A DNA stretch of 24,667 nt from contig JBOGFC010000216.1 in the NCBI GenBank assembly GCA_050742155.1, positions 1 through 24,667 of the forward strand, in the 5' to 3' direction. Every line of letters begins with the position of its first letter. Position 1 is the first letter of the stretch. Source of the stretch: JBOGFC01 sp050742155. GTDB taxonomy: Bacteria > Actinomycetota > Acidimicrobiia > Spongiisociales > JALYHC01. A program made the position numbers and the translations under genes. This document shows positions 13,407 to 21,202 of this stretch, piece after piece. The notes under the pieces are model-generated. The model had not been told where the DNA came from and did no database searches. It was given only the letters and a program-made list of their open reading frames with translations.

Positions 13407-13735
13407 CCGACCAGATTCGGCGCTGGACCGATCGGGAGCTCGACCGGGAGGTGGAGGAGCGAAGCGTGGTGCTGGCCGATCTGCGGGCCGACTGGTGCTC
13501 GCAATGCGACCCGCAGGAGCGGGTCATCGTCCGGCTGCTCCCCGAGTTCGATGGTCGGGTGGCGATCGGCAGCGTCGACGTGGGTCTCTATCCGGAAGTG
13601 GTCGACCGTCACGACGTCCAGACGCTCCCCACCTTGCTGGTCTTCCGAGATGGGCTCCTCCACCGCCGGCTGACCGGATTCAAAAGGGCCCCGGCGGTCC
13701 GGGCGGCCGTCTTGGAGGCCCTGCGCCGCTCCTGA
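13403..13735 (+). CDS. Thioredoxin-like protein
   Basis: A 110-aa thioredoxin-fold protein. The active site is ADWCSQCDPQ (Cys pair at about residues 32 and 35), with the conserved cis-Pro loop QTLPTLLVFRDG (about 73-84) and the closing helix. The C-S-Q-C dipeptide differs from the CGPC of housekeeping thioredoxin, pointing to a dedicated partner. Its ATG overlaps the stop of the AhpD-like gene (ATGA), so the two are translationally coupled. I infer that it recycles the AhpD-like disulfide. It has no signal peptide and is therefore cytoplasmic. The convergent DUF2848 gene ends nine bases further on. Confidence 0.88.
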   Translation: MTDQIRRWTDRELDREVEERSVVLADLRADWCSQCDPQERVIVRLLPEFDGRVAIGSVDVGLYPEVVDRHDVQTLPTLLVFRDGLLHRRLTGFKRAPAVRAAVLEALRRS

Positions 13736-13744
13736 CCGGGCTGC

Positions 13745-14416
13745 TCAGCTGAGCCGGGCCAGCAGGTCGAGCACTTCGACCGAGTAGGAGAGGTGGATGG
13801 CCCGCCCCAGCACCGGATCTCGCAACTCAGCGCGGAAGCGCCGGCTGGGACGGATCCCGCCGAGGGCGGCCACGGTCCCGGCCAGGAGGAGATACCGGTC
13901 GGGAGCACCCTTGAACGGCACCCGAGCCATCAGCTCGTCCGGCTGGAGCAGCGCGCCGGCTCTCCCTTCCTGGTACAGCACCTCTCCCGCTTCTCCCGCG
14001 ATCCAGCTCCGCAGCTCGAGTCGGTCCCAGTGGTCCTCGACGTCCTCCAGCCGCCACGCCTCCTCGGCGACCACCTTCGGGCAGAGCAGCTTGGAGAGAT
14101 GGATGTCGTCGGTCTCCGCCCGGCGGTCGGTGTGGTCCGAGGCGGTGGTCAAGTAGACGCAGTCGCCCGACACCGCCAGGGCGATCTCCACCTCGCCGGA
14201 GGTCTCGCCGTGCGTGACCGAGACACGCTCCCCCTGCGTCACCAGCGAGGGCGGCACCACGTAGAAGGCGGGCACGCGGCCGGGCACCGAGACCCCGGCG
14301 TCGACCAGCTCGTTCAGGTGGCGCTGCACATCGGCCCGGTCACGGCCGGTGAACCCGGCCACGATCACCGCCTCCGGATCGAACCTCAGGCTGCGCCCCT
14401 CCACCACCAGCTTCAC
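13745..14416 (-). CDS. DUF2848 family protein
   Basis: A 223-aa protein matching the DUF2848 family as I remember it: VAGFTGRDRADVQRHL (residues 19-34), VPAFYVVPPSLVTQ, TSGEVEIAL, SDHTDRRAE (about 93-101), SKLLCPKVVA, DHWDRLELRSW and YQEG in the right order. The family has a fold related to fumarylacetoacetate hydrolases, and its biochemical role is not established to my knowledge. A hydratase or hydrolase step on a keto acid is plausible. The GTG start overlaps the livF stop (GTGA), so it is the last gene of the ubiX-transporter operon, consistent with processing of the imported compound. Confidence 0.85.
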   Translation of the reverse strand: MKLVVEGRSLRFDPEAVIVAGFTGRDRADVQRHLNELVDAGVSVPGRVPAFYVVPPSLVTQGERVSVTHGETSGEVEIALAVSGDCVYLTTASDHTDRRAETDDIHLSKLLCPKVVAEEAWRLEDVEDHWDRLELRSWIAGEAGEVLYQEGRAGALLQPDELMARVPFKGAPDRYLLLAGTVAALGGIRPSRRFRAELRDPVLGRAIHLSYSVEVLDLLARLS

Positions 14417-15129
14417 CGGCTCCGCTCCCCCATGTAGGCCCCGAACAGGCGGGGGTCGGCGGACAGCCGCTCGGGCCGATCACGCAGCACCACCCGGCCC
14501 AGGTTCAGCACCAGCGCCTCGTCGGCGAACCCCAGCGCCCGGCCGACGTGCTGCTCGACCAGGAGAATGGTCTTTCCAGCCTCCCGGAGCAGCCGGAGCT
14601 GCCCGTAGATGTCGTCCACCACCTTGGGGGCCAGCCCGAGGGAAGGCTCGTCGAGCAGCAGCATCTGGGGGTCAACCATCAGCACCCGGCCCAGCGCCAG
14701 GATCTGCTGCTGGCCACCGGAGAGCTGCCCGGCCGGGGAGCGGGACCGTTCGGCCAGGAAGGGAAAAAGCTCCAAGACCCGGCCGAGCGCCCCCTCCACC
14801 TCCTCCCGGCCGAGCCCGAACCCTCCCAGGAGGAGGTTCTCCCGGACGGTCAGGCCCGGGAAGATGCGGCGGCCTTCCGGGATCATCACCATCCCCAGCC
14901 TGGCCCGCCGGTCGGCCGGCAGGCGGGTCAGGTCGTGCCCGTTCCAGCTCACCCTGCCTGCGGCCGGCCGGACCAGTCCTGCCAATGCCCGGAGCAGGCT
15001 CGACTTGCCGGCTCCGTTCCTCCCCAGGACCGCCACCACCGATCCCCGTTCGACCTCCAGGGAGACCTGGTGGAGCGCCCACACCCGGCCATAGCGGACG
15101 CTCAAGGCCTCCACCGACAGGTAGGACAT
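14413..15129 (-). CDS. livF: Branched-chain-type ABC transporter ATPase
   Basis: A 238-aa LivF-type ATPase. Walker A is GRNGAGKSS (about residues 34-42), the signature LSGGQQQ (about 139) and Walker B MLLLDEPSLGL (about 158), with the switch His in LLVEQHV. It opens with MSYLSVEALSVRYG. It would pair with the fused LivM-LivG to drive uptake by the HAAT/branched-chain class importer, which in actinobacteria takes amino acids, amides, urea or aromatic and other carboxylates. The ATG overlaps the preceding stop by one base (TGATG), and DUF2848 follows with a four-base overlap. Confidence 0.93.
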   Translation of the reverse strand: MSYLSVEALSVRYGRVWALHQVSLEVERGSVVAVLGRNGAGKSSLLRALAGLVRPAAGRVSWNGHDLTRLPADRRARLGMVMIPEGRRIFPGLTVRENLLLGGFGLGREEVEGALGRVLELFPFLAERSRSPAGQLSGGQQQILALGRVLMVDPQMLLLDEPSLGLAPKVVDDIYGQLRLLREAGKTILLVEQHVGRALGFADEALVLNLGRVVLRDRPERLSADPRLFGAYMGERSR

Positions 15130-16799
15130 CAGGAGACCACCTTGCCGGGAACCACGGCACTGCCCAGGTAGGCCTCCCGGACCCGGGGGTCCTCGAACAC
15201 CTCGTCGGGGGAGCCGACGGCTAGCACCCGGCCGAAGTCGAGGACCACCACTCGATCGGCCATGCCGAGAGCCAGGTCGAGGTTGTGGTCTACCAGTACC
15301 ACCGACGACCCACGATCGCGCAGCGCCTGCACCAGCTCGCCCAGCTCGGCCCGTTCCTCCTCGTTCATGCCCACCGATGGCTCGTCGAGGAAGATCACCC
15401 GAGGGGCAGAGGCGAAGGCCCTCCCGATCTCCAGGCGGCGCTGGTCGGCCAGGCTGAGGGCGCCCGGCAGGGCGTCGCGGCGGTCGGCCAGTCCGATCAG
15501 ATCCAGCAGCTCCTCCACCGAAGCGGCGGCCCGCCCCCCGGCCGCCAGCCGCCCCAGGCGAAGGCACTCGTCCACCGTCAGGTGGCCCAGCATCCGCACC
15601 GACTGGAAGGTGCGCGAGACCCCCGCCCGAACCCGCCGCTCGGGTCGGAGACCGGCCAGGTCCTCCCCTCGCAGCCGCATGGAGCCGGCCTGACACCGGT
15701 GGCGTCCGGCCACCACGTCGATCAGGGTGGTCTTGCCGGCGCCGTTGGCACCGATGAGAGCCAGGATCTCACCCTCCCGGACCCCGAAGGACACCTCCTG
15801 GAGGGCCACCAGGCCGCCGAAGCGATGGGAGATGCCCTCCAGCTCGACGACCGAGGGGTCGGGTGGAGCCTGGAGGACACGGGGACCGCCCCGGTCGGCC
15901 GCGCGGCTCCGGCCCCGTAGCAACCAACGCCACGGGGCGGTGAGGCGCAGCGCCAGCCTTCGGCTGACCAGGCCATCCGGCAGGGCAGCCATGATCACCA
16001 TGACCAGCACGCCGTACACCACGATCCGCCAGCCGGTGAGGAAGGCGAGAGAGCTCGGCATCCAGGAGACGTCCTGGCTGATGCGCAGGAACTCCAGCAG
16101 GTAGGTCACGAAGAAGGCCCCGGCCAGGGCGCCGAGCAGGCTGTGAACCCCCCCGATCAGGGTGAAAAGGGCGATCTGGAAGGAGACGATCACCCCGAAG
16201 TTGCGAGGTGCGATGAAGAGGAAGAACTTGGCCAGCAGGCCCCCGGCCACCGCCACGGTGGCGGCACTGATCACCACAGCCAGGATCTTGATCCGACGGG
16301 TGGCCACCCCGGCCGAGGCGGCCGCGTCCTCGTCGTCGAAGATCGACCGCATCCGTAGGCCCAACGGGCTGGCCATGACGAGAGCGGCCAGGGCGAGCAC
16401 GACCGCCAGCGTCGCGACCACGGCCGTCAGGCTTATCGGGCTCTGGCCGGAGAATCCCTGTAGGCCGCCCACCGCCTCGACGTTGCTGATGGCCACCCGC
16501 ACCACCTCTCCCACCGCCAGGGTGCCCATGATGAGGTAGATGCCTCGCACCCGGTTGGCCCCCAGCGCCACCGGGAAGGCCACCACGGCCGCCGCCAGCG
16601 CTCCCGCCGCCAGGCTGAGCGGGAGCGGCCATCCGTAGCCTGCGTCGAGCACTGCCAGCGTGTAGGCACCCACTGCCAGGAAGCCGGCTTGACCCAGGTT
16701 GAGCTGGCCCGTCACGTAGACCAGGTTCATGCCGACCGCGGCCACCATGTTGATGGCCAGCAGCATGAGGAAGGACTCGTTGGACAAGACCGCGGTCAT
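15129..16799 (-). CDS. Fused ABC transporter permease-ATPase (LivM-LivG)
   Basis: A 556-aa fusion. Residues 1 to about 300 are a LivM-type permease with many membrane segments and the LivM marker NLGQAGFLAVGAYT (about 37-50); residues ~325-556 are a LivG-type ATPase. Walker A is GANGAGKTT (about 350) and Walker B VIFLDEPSVGMN. The signature position reads LSLADQRRLEIGRA instead of the usual LxxGQQR, so the glycine is lost. Joining domains is a common variant of this transporter class. The ATG at 16799 overlaps the livH stop (ATGA), supporting MTAVLSNESFLM as the N-terminus; the open frame running to 17174 lies over livH and is rejected. Confidence 0.92.
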   Translation of the reverse strand: MTAVLSNESFLMLLAINMVAAVGMNLVYVTGQLNLGQAGFLAVGAYTLAVLDAGYGWPLPLSLAAGALAAAVVAFPVALGANRVRGIYLIMGTLAVGEVVRVAISNVEAVGGLQGFSGQSPISLTAVVATLAVVLALAALVMASPLGLRMRSIFDDEDAAASAGVATRRIKILAVVISAATVAVAGGLLAKFFLFIAPRNFGVIVSFQIALFTLIGGVHSLLGALAGAFFVTYLLEFLRISQDVSWMPSSLAFLTGWRIVVYGVLVMVIMAALPDGLVSRRLALRLTAPWRWLLRGRSRAADRGGPRVLQAPPDPSVVELEGISHRFGGLVALQEVSFGVREGEILALIGANGAGKTTLIDVVAGRHRCQAGSMRLRGEDLAGLRPERRVRAGVSRTFQSVRMLGHLTVDECLRLGRLAAGGRAAASVEELLDLIGLADRRDALPGALSLADQRRLEIGRAFASAPRVIFLDEPSVGMNEEERAELGELVQALRDRGSSVVLVDHNLDLALGMADRVVVLDFGRVLAVGSPDEVFEDPRVREAYLGSAVVPGKVVS

Positions 16800-17653
16800 G
16801 CCCCGGCTCGCACCAGACCCTGCGGGCGGACCAGCAGCACCACGATCAGCAACATCCAGGGCACCGCCGCCTGGAACCCGGTCAAGCCCAAGTAGGCCGC
16901 GAAGGACTCGATGAGCCCCAGGCCCACCCCGGCGATCATGGCACCCGGCAGGCTCCCCAGGCCACCGATCGTCATGATCGCCAGGCCCTTCAGCCCCACC
17001 TCCAGGCCGGCGAACGGGGAGACGCTCCCGGTGCGGATGGCGAGCAGGTACGAGGCCACCCCGGCCAGGGCGCCCGCCATGAGCAGGGTGATCAAGGTCA
17101 GGCGGCGCACCGGCACCCCCAGCAGCGCCACCGTCTCGGCGTCGTGGGCGAAGGCCCGCATGGCCATCCCCCACCTGGTCCCTCGGACGAACTGGTGGGT
17201 GGCGGCCAGTACCACCGTCGCCACCGCCAGGCTGAGCGCCTGGGTGAGCGAGATCAGCAAGCCGGCCACCTCCAGGTCCCCGCGCGGTATGGAGAAAGGT
17301 ACCGCCACCGCCGTGGAGGACCCCCGCACCTGGAGGAGGGCGTTTTGGATCACCAGGGCGAAGCCGATGGTTGATACCGCTGCCGCGATAGGCCGCCGGT
17401 ATCCGACCGGGCGGAAGCTGACCACGTCGGTGAGGGCGCTCAGCAGGGCGCCGACCACCACCGCGTAGAGCCCGGCCAGCCAGATAGGAGTACCCGAGGC
17501 GGCCAGGAGCAGGGCCACCAGGCCGGCCGCCATGAACACCTCACCGTGAGCCAGGGTGAGCAGGTGCATCACCCCGAACACCAGGGTGTACCCCAGCCCG
17601 AGCAGGGCGTAGTTGGCGCCCAGGAGAAGGCCGTTGATGAAGACCTGGATCAC
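16796..17653 (-). CDS. livH: Branched-chain-type ABC transporter permease
   Basis: A 285-aa integral membrane protein of the LivH type. It opens with FINGLLLGANYALLGLGYTL and contains the family word LAHGEVFMAAG (about residues 34-44) and GLKGLAIMTIGGLGSLPGA (about 219-237). About eight membrane segments are expected. With the fused LivM-LivG, LivF and the binding lipoprotein it forms a complete HAAT-class importer. The start is the GTG at 17653 (VIQVFINGLLLG); a ribosome site is weak. The upstream binding-protein gene ends 69 bases earlier; the gap holds a GC-rich inverted repeat but no T tract, so read-through is expected. Confidence 0.93.
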   Translation of the reverse strand: MIQVFINGLLLGANYALLGLGYTLVFGVMHLLTLAHGEVFMAAGLVALLLAASGTPIWLAGLYAVVVGALLSALTDVVSFRPVGYRRPIAAAVSTIGFALVIQNALLQVRGSSTAVAVPFSIPRGDLEVAGLLISLTQALSLAVATVVLAATHQFVRGTRWGMAMRAFAHDAETVALLGVPVRRLTLITLLMAGALAGVASYLLAIRTGSVSPFAGLEVGLKGLAIMTIGGLGSLPGAMIAGVGLGLIESFAAYLGLTGFQAAVPWMLLIVVLLVRPQGLVRAGA

Positions 17654-17722
17654 GGGGCATCGGCCCGGGTGCCCAGCGATTTCGAGGTGGCCGTCCGCCG
17701 GGTCGGCGGCCGGCTTTCCCTC

Positions 17723-18967
17723 TCACTCCAGGGGCTGGAGCTCGCCATTCACCACGACGTTCACGTAGACGGTCTTGATGGCGTCGCCGTTCTCCTGGAA
17801 CGACGTCTCTCCGGTCACGCCCTGGTAGCCCTGCAACCCCAGGAACCCGTCGCGGATGGCCTGCCGAGCCTCCGAGGCGTCCCACGACCCGTCCACCCCG
17901 GCCGTCCGCATCACCTCGGCCAGCATCAGGACGATGTCGTAGTAGTTGGCGGCCTCGGGCACAGTGGGGGGTTCCTGGTCGACCGCCGCGATCGCCTGCA
18001 CGTAGTCGGCTGTGACCGGGTCATCGCTCAGCGGGTTGAAGATCGAGGGCAGCACCCAGTCGTTGATGTCCGTCCCACCCTGCTCGAAGAAGGTGTTCCC
18101 AGCTTGAGCGGGGTGTCCGAGCACCGGCCGGGTCTCCCCCTGCCTGGCCAGCTCGCGGGCGATCAGGCCCGCCTCGGCCGGCGCCGACATGATGATGAGC
18201 CCGTCGGCCTGGCTCTCCGTTATCCGCTGCACTGTGGTGGAGAAGTCGGTCTGGCCGCGCGTGAAGGTGATGGGGGCGTCGGCGTTGACGATCTCCACCC
18301 CCACCTGCGGTGCCACCCCGGGGATCGAGAACTGGGCGGCGGCGGCGGTGACCGGTTCCTCCTCGTCGAAGACCAACACCGCGGTCTCTACCCCATAGGC
18401 CTCCGCCCAGGCGGGCATGGCCACCTGGTAGAGGGCTGTGTTGGTGGCCGTGTTGCGCAGTGCCCAGCCCTGCCCGGGGTCGGTGATGCCCTCCTTGTTG
18501 GCCGTCCCGGTGATGATCGGCACCTGGATCTGCGCGGCCTGCGGGAAGAGCACCTCCGCCTCGCCCGACGAGAGCGGCCCGCTCACCGCGAAGACACCCT
18601 GGTCGGCCAGCTCGCGATAGCCGACCACCGCCTGGTCGGGCTCACCGCCGGTATCGACCACCTCGACCTCCAGGGGAGATCCGTTGATGCCCTCCTCGTT
18701 GACCGCCTCGACCGCCAAGTTGGTGGCCGCCTCGATGTCCTTGCCGAAGCTCACGAACCGCCCGGACAGGTCGGTGATCAGCCCGATCACCACCGGGGGC
18801 TTCTCCTCGGCAGCCGTGGTGGTGGTCTCGGCTGGGGCGGTGGTGGTCGCCGGCTCCCCGGTGGTGGTGAGGGTGGTTTCGGCCGTCCCCGCCCCTCCGC
18901 CGCAGGCGACCAGGATGAGGGCGGCCACTGTCATCCACACGGCAGGAAATCCTTTTACTCGCTTCAT
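17723..18967 (-). CDS. Branched-chain-type ABC transporter substrate-binding lipoprotein
   Basis: A 414-aa periplasmic-binding-type protein (Peripla_BP_6 class) anchored as a lipoprotein. The signal peptide (residues 1-21) ends in the lipobox LVAC with the lipidated Cys at 22. A Thr/Ala-rich linker follows (residues ~28-55, e.g. ETTTTAAEEKP), typical of actinobacterial lipoproteins. The mature domain begins VVIGLITDLSGRF and contains YDIVLMLAEVMRTAGV near residue 340. It captures the ligand outside the membrane; ligand identity is unknown. The ATG at 18967 has GGGAGGA six bases upstream. Operator site C overlaps its promoter, so uptake is probably under the GntR regulator. Confidence 0.93.
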   Translation of the reverse strand: MKRVKGFPAVWMTVAALILVACGGGAGTAETTLTTTGEPATTTAPAETTTTAAEEKPPVVIGLITDLSGRFVSFGKDIEAATNLAVEAVNEEGINGSPLEVEVVDTGGEPDQAVVGYRELADQGVFAVSGPLSSGEAEVLFPQAAQIQVPIITGTANKEGITDPGQGWALRNTATNTALYQVAMPAWAEAYGVETAVLVFDEEEPVTAAAAQFSIPGVAPQVGVEIVNADAPITFTRGQTDFSTTVQRITESQADGLIIMSAPAEAGLIARELARQGETRPVLGHPAQAGNTFFEQGGTDINDWVLPSIFNPLSDDPVTADYVQAIAAVDQEPPTVPEAANYYDIVLMLAEVMRTAGVDGSWDASEARQAIRDGFLGLQGYQGVTGETSFQENGDAIKTVYVNVVVNGELQPLE

Positions 18968-18990
18968 CAGTCCTCCCGACCAGTGCCCGG

Positions 18991-19010
18991 ACTACCATGT
19001 AGCATACTAA
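18991..19010. promoter_or_regulatory. GntR operator site C, ahead of the binding-protein/transporter genes
   Basis: ACTACCATGTAGCATACTAA matches site B (12698-12717) at 18 of 20 bases, and the match extends left into GCCC[A/G]G. On the minus strand it holds TAGTAT, a -10 box for the binding-protein gene; the same TAGTAT is the -10 in site A. The ubiX stop codon (19007-19009) lies within it. Confidence 0.7.
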
Positions 19011-19603
19011 CCACCCTCGGCGGGCCCGGCCTCGTGTCCCTGGAGCCCTTCCCACCTCCGTATCAGCCTGGCGTCGATGCCGAACTGATCGAGGATCTTG
19101 GTCACCGTGTGGTCGACCAGCTCGCCGATCGTCTGCGGGCGGAGATAGAAGCCGGGCACGGGGGGCAGGACCACCGCCCCGGCCTCGGTCACGTTCTCCA
19201 TCAGCCGGAGGTGGCCCAGATGGAGGGGGGTCTCGCGCACCACCAGCACCAGGCGGCGGCGCTCCTTCAGGCAGACGTCGGCCGCCCGGGTGAGGAGCGT
19301 GTCGGCGTACCCGGTGGCGATGGCGCTCAGCGTCTTGATCGAGCAGGGTGCCACCACCATCCCGTCCGTCAGGAAGGTCCCCGAGGCCGGCCCGGCTCCC
19401 ACGTCGGTCTCCTGGTAGACGCGATCGGCCATCGCCTCGAGGTCCTCCACCTGGTGCTCCGTCTCGTAGGCGATGGTGGCCCTGGCTCCCCGGCTGACGA
19501 TCAAGTGGGTCTCGACTTCGCCCAGTTTGGAGAGGACCTCCACCAGCCGGGCCCCGTAAATGGCCCCGCTCGACCCGGAGATGCCCACGATGATCCGCTT
19601 CAT
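19007..19603 (-). CDS. ubiX: UbiX-family flavin prenyltransferase
   Basis: A 198-aa flavoprotein. Family landmarks are MKRIIVGISGSSGAIYG (residues 1-17, phosphate/FMN loop), APCSIKTLSAIATGYADTLL (about 106-125) and RETPLHLGHLRLM (about 144-156). UbiX joins a dimethylallyl group to FMN to make prenyl-FMN, the cofactor of UbiD decarboxylases; a UbiD-like gene lies 2.3 kb away. The chosen ATG is 19603; an in-frame ATG at 19621 sits on the promoter. Its TAG lies in operator site C, and the transporter genes follow after 39 bases, so it heads that operon. It shares a bidirectional -10 region with the divergent isomerase gene. Confidence 0.94.
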   Translation of the reverse strand: MKRIIVGISGSSGAIYGARLVEVLSKLGEVETHLIVSRGARATIAYETEHQVEDLEAMADRVYQETDVGAGPASGTFLTDGMVVAPCSIKTLSAIATGYADTLLTRAADVCLKERRRLVLVVRETPLHLGHLRLMENVTEAGAVVLPPVPGFYLRPQTIGELVDHTVTKILDQFGIDARLIRRWEGLQGHEAGPAEGG

Positions 19604-19615
19604 GAGGCTGGCGCG

Positions 19616-19622
19616 TAACATA
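19616..19622. promoter_or_regulatory. Bidirectional -10 element between ubiX and fni
   Basis: TAACATA reads as TAACAT on the plus strand, ending seven bases before the fni GTG at 19629 (leaderless spacing), and as TATGTT on the minus strand, thirteen bases before the ubiX ATG. The two -10 boxes occupy the same bases, so both genes can fire from one melted segment. Confidence 0.55.
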
Positions 19623-19628
19623 CCAGAC

Positions 19629-20732
19629 GTGGCAGGAGCTCCCGACCTTGACGTCCACGAGATCGTCCGCCGCAAACGACAGCACATGGAGATCGCCACC
19701 TCGGAGTCCGCCCAAGGGACGGCCGACCCCGGCTGGAACGACGTCCACCTGATCCCGTCCTCGGTGCCCGAGGTCTCGCTGACGGACCTCGATCTCGAGA
19801 CCCTCTTCCTAGGGCATCGGCTGCGTGCTCCGCTGGTCATCTCCTCGATGACCGGAGGCCACCAGGCCGCCCTGGAGATCAACCGGGCGCTGGCCGGGGC
19901 GGCGGAGGAGCTGGGGATGGCCATAGGTGTGGGGAGTCAGCGAGCCGCCCTGGTCGACCCCTCCCTGGAGCCCACCTACGCCGTCGTGCGAGAGACGGCA
20001 CCGGGGGCGCTGGTGGTGGCCAACCTGGGGGTATGCCAGCTGGTCGGGCAGGGCTCCACCCCGGCGCTGACCGCCGAGCAGGTGGAGCGGGCGGTGGAGA
20101 TGATCGGGGCCCAGGCGCTTGCCATCCACCTCAACGTGGTGGAGGAGCTCATCCAGACCGAGGGGGACCGCCACACCTCCGGTCTGGCAGGGGCCCTCGC
20201 CGAGCTGGTGGAGCGGGTCTCGGTCCCCGTGCTGGCCAAGGAGACGGGGGCCGGGATGAGCCGGGAGACCGCCGCGTTGCTGGTCGAGGCGGGGGTGGCC
20301 GCCTTGGACGTGGGCGGTGCCGGCGGCACCAGCTTCGCCCGGGTGGAGGCCATCCGGGCTGCCGAGCGAGGAGACGGGCGGGGCGTCCGCTTGGGCGAGA
20401 CCTTCGCCGCCTGGGGAGTGCCCACCGCCGCATCGATCCTCGAGGCGCGGGACCTGGGGGTGCCGTTGGTGGCCACCGGGGGGATTCGCTCGGGCCTCCA
20501 GGCCGCCAAGGCTCTGGCGCTCGGGGCGAACCTGGTGGGACTCGGCCGGCCGGCCCTGGTGGCGGCCCTCGAGGGCTCCGACCGGCTGCGGGAGGAGCTG
20601 GAGCTGTTCCTGGAGGAGCTGCGGGTCGCCATGGTGCTCACCGGCTCACGGTCGGTGGGCGACCTCCCACGGAGGCAGCCGGTGCTCACCGGGTTCACCC
20701 GGGCCTGGATCGACCAGCGAGGCAACCGATGA
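19629..20732 (+). CDS. fni: Type 2 isopentenyl-diphosphate isomerase (FMN-dependent)
   Basis: A 367-aa TIM-barrel FMN protein. Landmarks: RKRQHMEIA (about residue 15), SSMTGGHQAA (about 72), GVGSQRAAL (about 102), HLNVVEELIQTEGDR (about 167), KETGAGMS, DVGGAGGTSFARVEAIR (about 226) and ATGGIRSGLQAAKALALGA. It interconverts IPP and DMAPP. In the HLNPLQE motif of characterised enzymes the catalytic Gln reads Glu here (HLNVVEE), so activity is not certain. DMAPP, or its monophosphate, is the prenyl donor for UbiX, which is transcribed divergently from the same -10 region. The GTG start at 19629 fits a leaderless mRNA. The next gene overlaps by four bases. Confidence 0.88.
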   Translation: MAGAPDLDVHEIVRRKRQHMEIATSESAQGTADPGWNDVHLIPSSVPEVSLTDLDLETLFLGHRLRAPLVISSMTGGHQAALEINRALAGAAEELGMAIGVGSQRAALVDPSLEPTYAVVRETAPGALVVANLGVCQLVGQGSTPALTAEQVERAVEMIGAQALAIHLNVVEELIQTEGDRHTSGLAGALAELVERVSVPVLAKETGAGMSRETAALLVEAGVAALDVGGAGGTSFARVEAIRAAERGDGRGVRLGETFAAWGVPTAASILEARDLGVPLVATGGIRSGLQAAKALALGANLVGLGRPALVAALEGSDRLREELELFLEELRVAMVLTGSRSVGDLPRRQPVLTGFTRAWIDQRGNR

Positions 20733-21202
20733 GCTCCCATCGACTGCGGGCCCGACTGGACGAGGCGCTGGAACCTCTCCCCACCGCCGAGGGCGGCATC
20801 GTGGTCGTGCTGGCCACCGCCGGCCCGCCCCCCGCCCTGGCGATGCTGTCCTCAGGCGACGTCTACGTGGAGGGCGATACCGTCCGAGTGGCCACCTATC
20901 AAGGCAGCTCGGCGTCCAATCGGTTGGGGGGGAGCTTCTCCCTCCTGGTTCCCGCCGGCGAGGAGGCCTTGCGAGTGGAGGTCGAAGACGCCGGGAGCCG
21001 ACCGGCCGGCAAGCTGGCCCTCATCGAGGGACGCATCAGGGAGATCCGTCCCACCGCCGAGCCGCCCTGGGTCATGGAACTCCGCTTCCGGCCGGCCGGG
21101 GAGGGCGCCGGGGTGGAAGGCTTCCTCTCCTATTGGAGGGCGGTTCGCTCCTGGCTGGCCTCCGGAGCCACCGGAGAGCCCTCTGTCCCGGTGCCTCAGT
21201 GA
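20729..21202 (+). CDS. Unassigned small protein, possibly a split-barrel flavin-binding fold
   Basis: A 157-aa protein I do not firmly recognise. It starts MSSHRLRARLDEALEPL, then a beta-rich middle: GGIVVVLATAGPPPALAMLS (about residues 23-42), GDTVRVATYQGSSASNRLGG and FSLLVPAGEEALRVEVEDAG. This resembles the pyridoxamine 5'-phosphate oxidase-like/flavin reductase split barrel (sensing 'values' then 'name a compound not found' loops), but no diagnostic motif is present. No membrane segment or signal peptide. It is coupled to fni by an ATGA overlap, so a role near prenyl-FMN or FMN chemistry is possible. Its 3' end overlaps the convergent EthD-like gene by seven bases. Confidence 0.7.
   Translation: MSSHRLRARLDEALEPLPTAEGGIVVVLATAGPPPALAMLSSGDVYVEGDTVRVATYQGSSASNRLGGSFSLLVPAGEEALRVEVEDAGSRPAGKLALIEGRIREIRPTAEPPWVMELRFRPAGEGAGVEGFLSYWRAVRSWLASGATGEPSVPVPQ

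Noticed and set aside
17654..17722. GC-rich inverted repeat between the binding-protein gene and livH as a terminator
   Set aside because: It lacks a T run, and the genes clearly belong to one transporter operon; at most it reduces read-through or protects the upstream mRNA.
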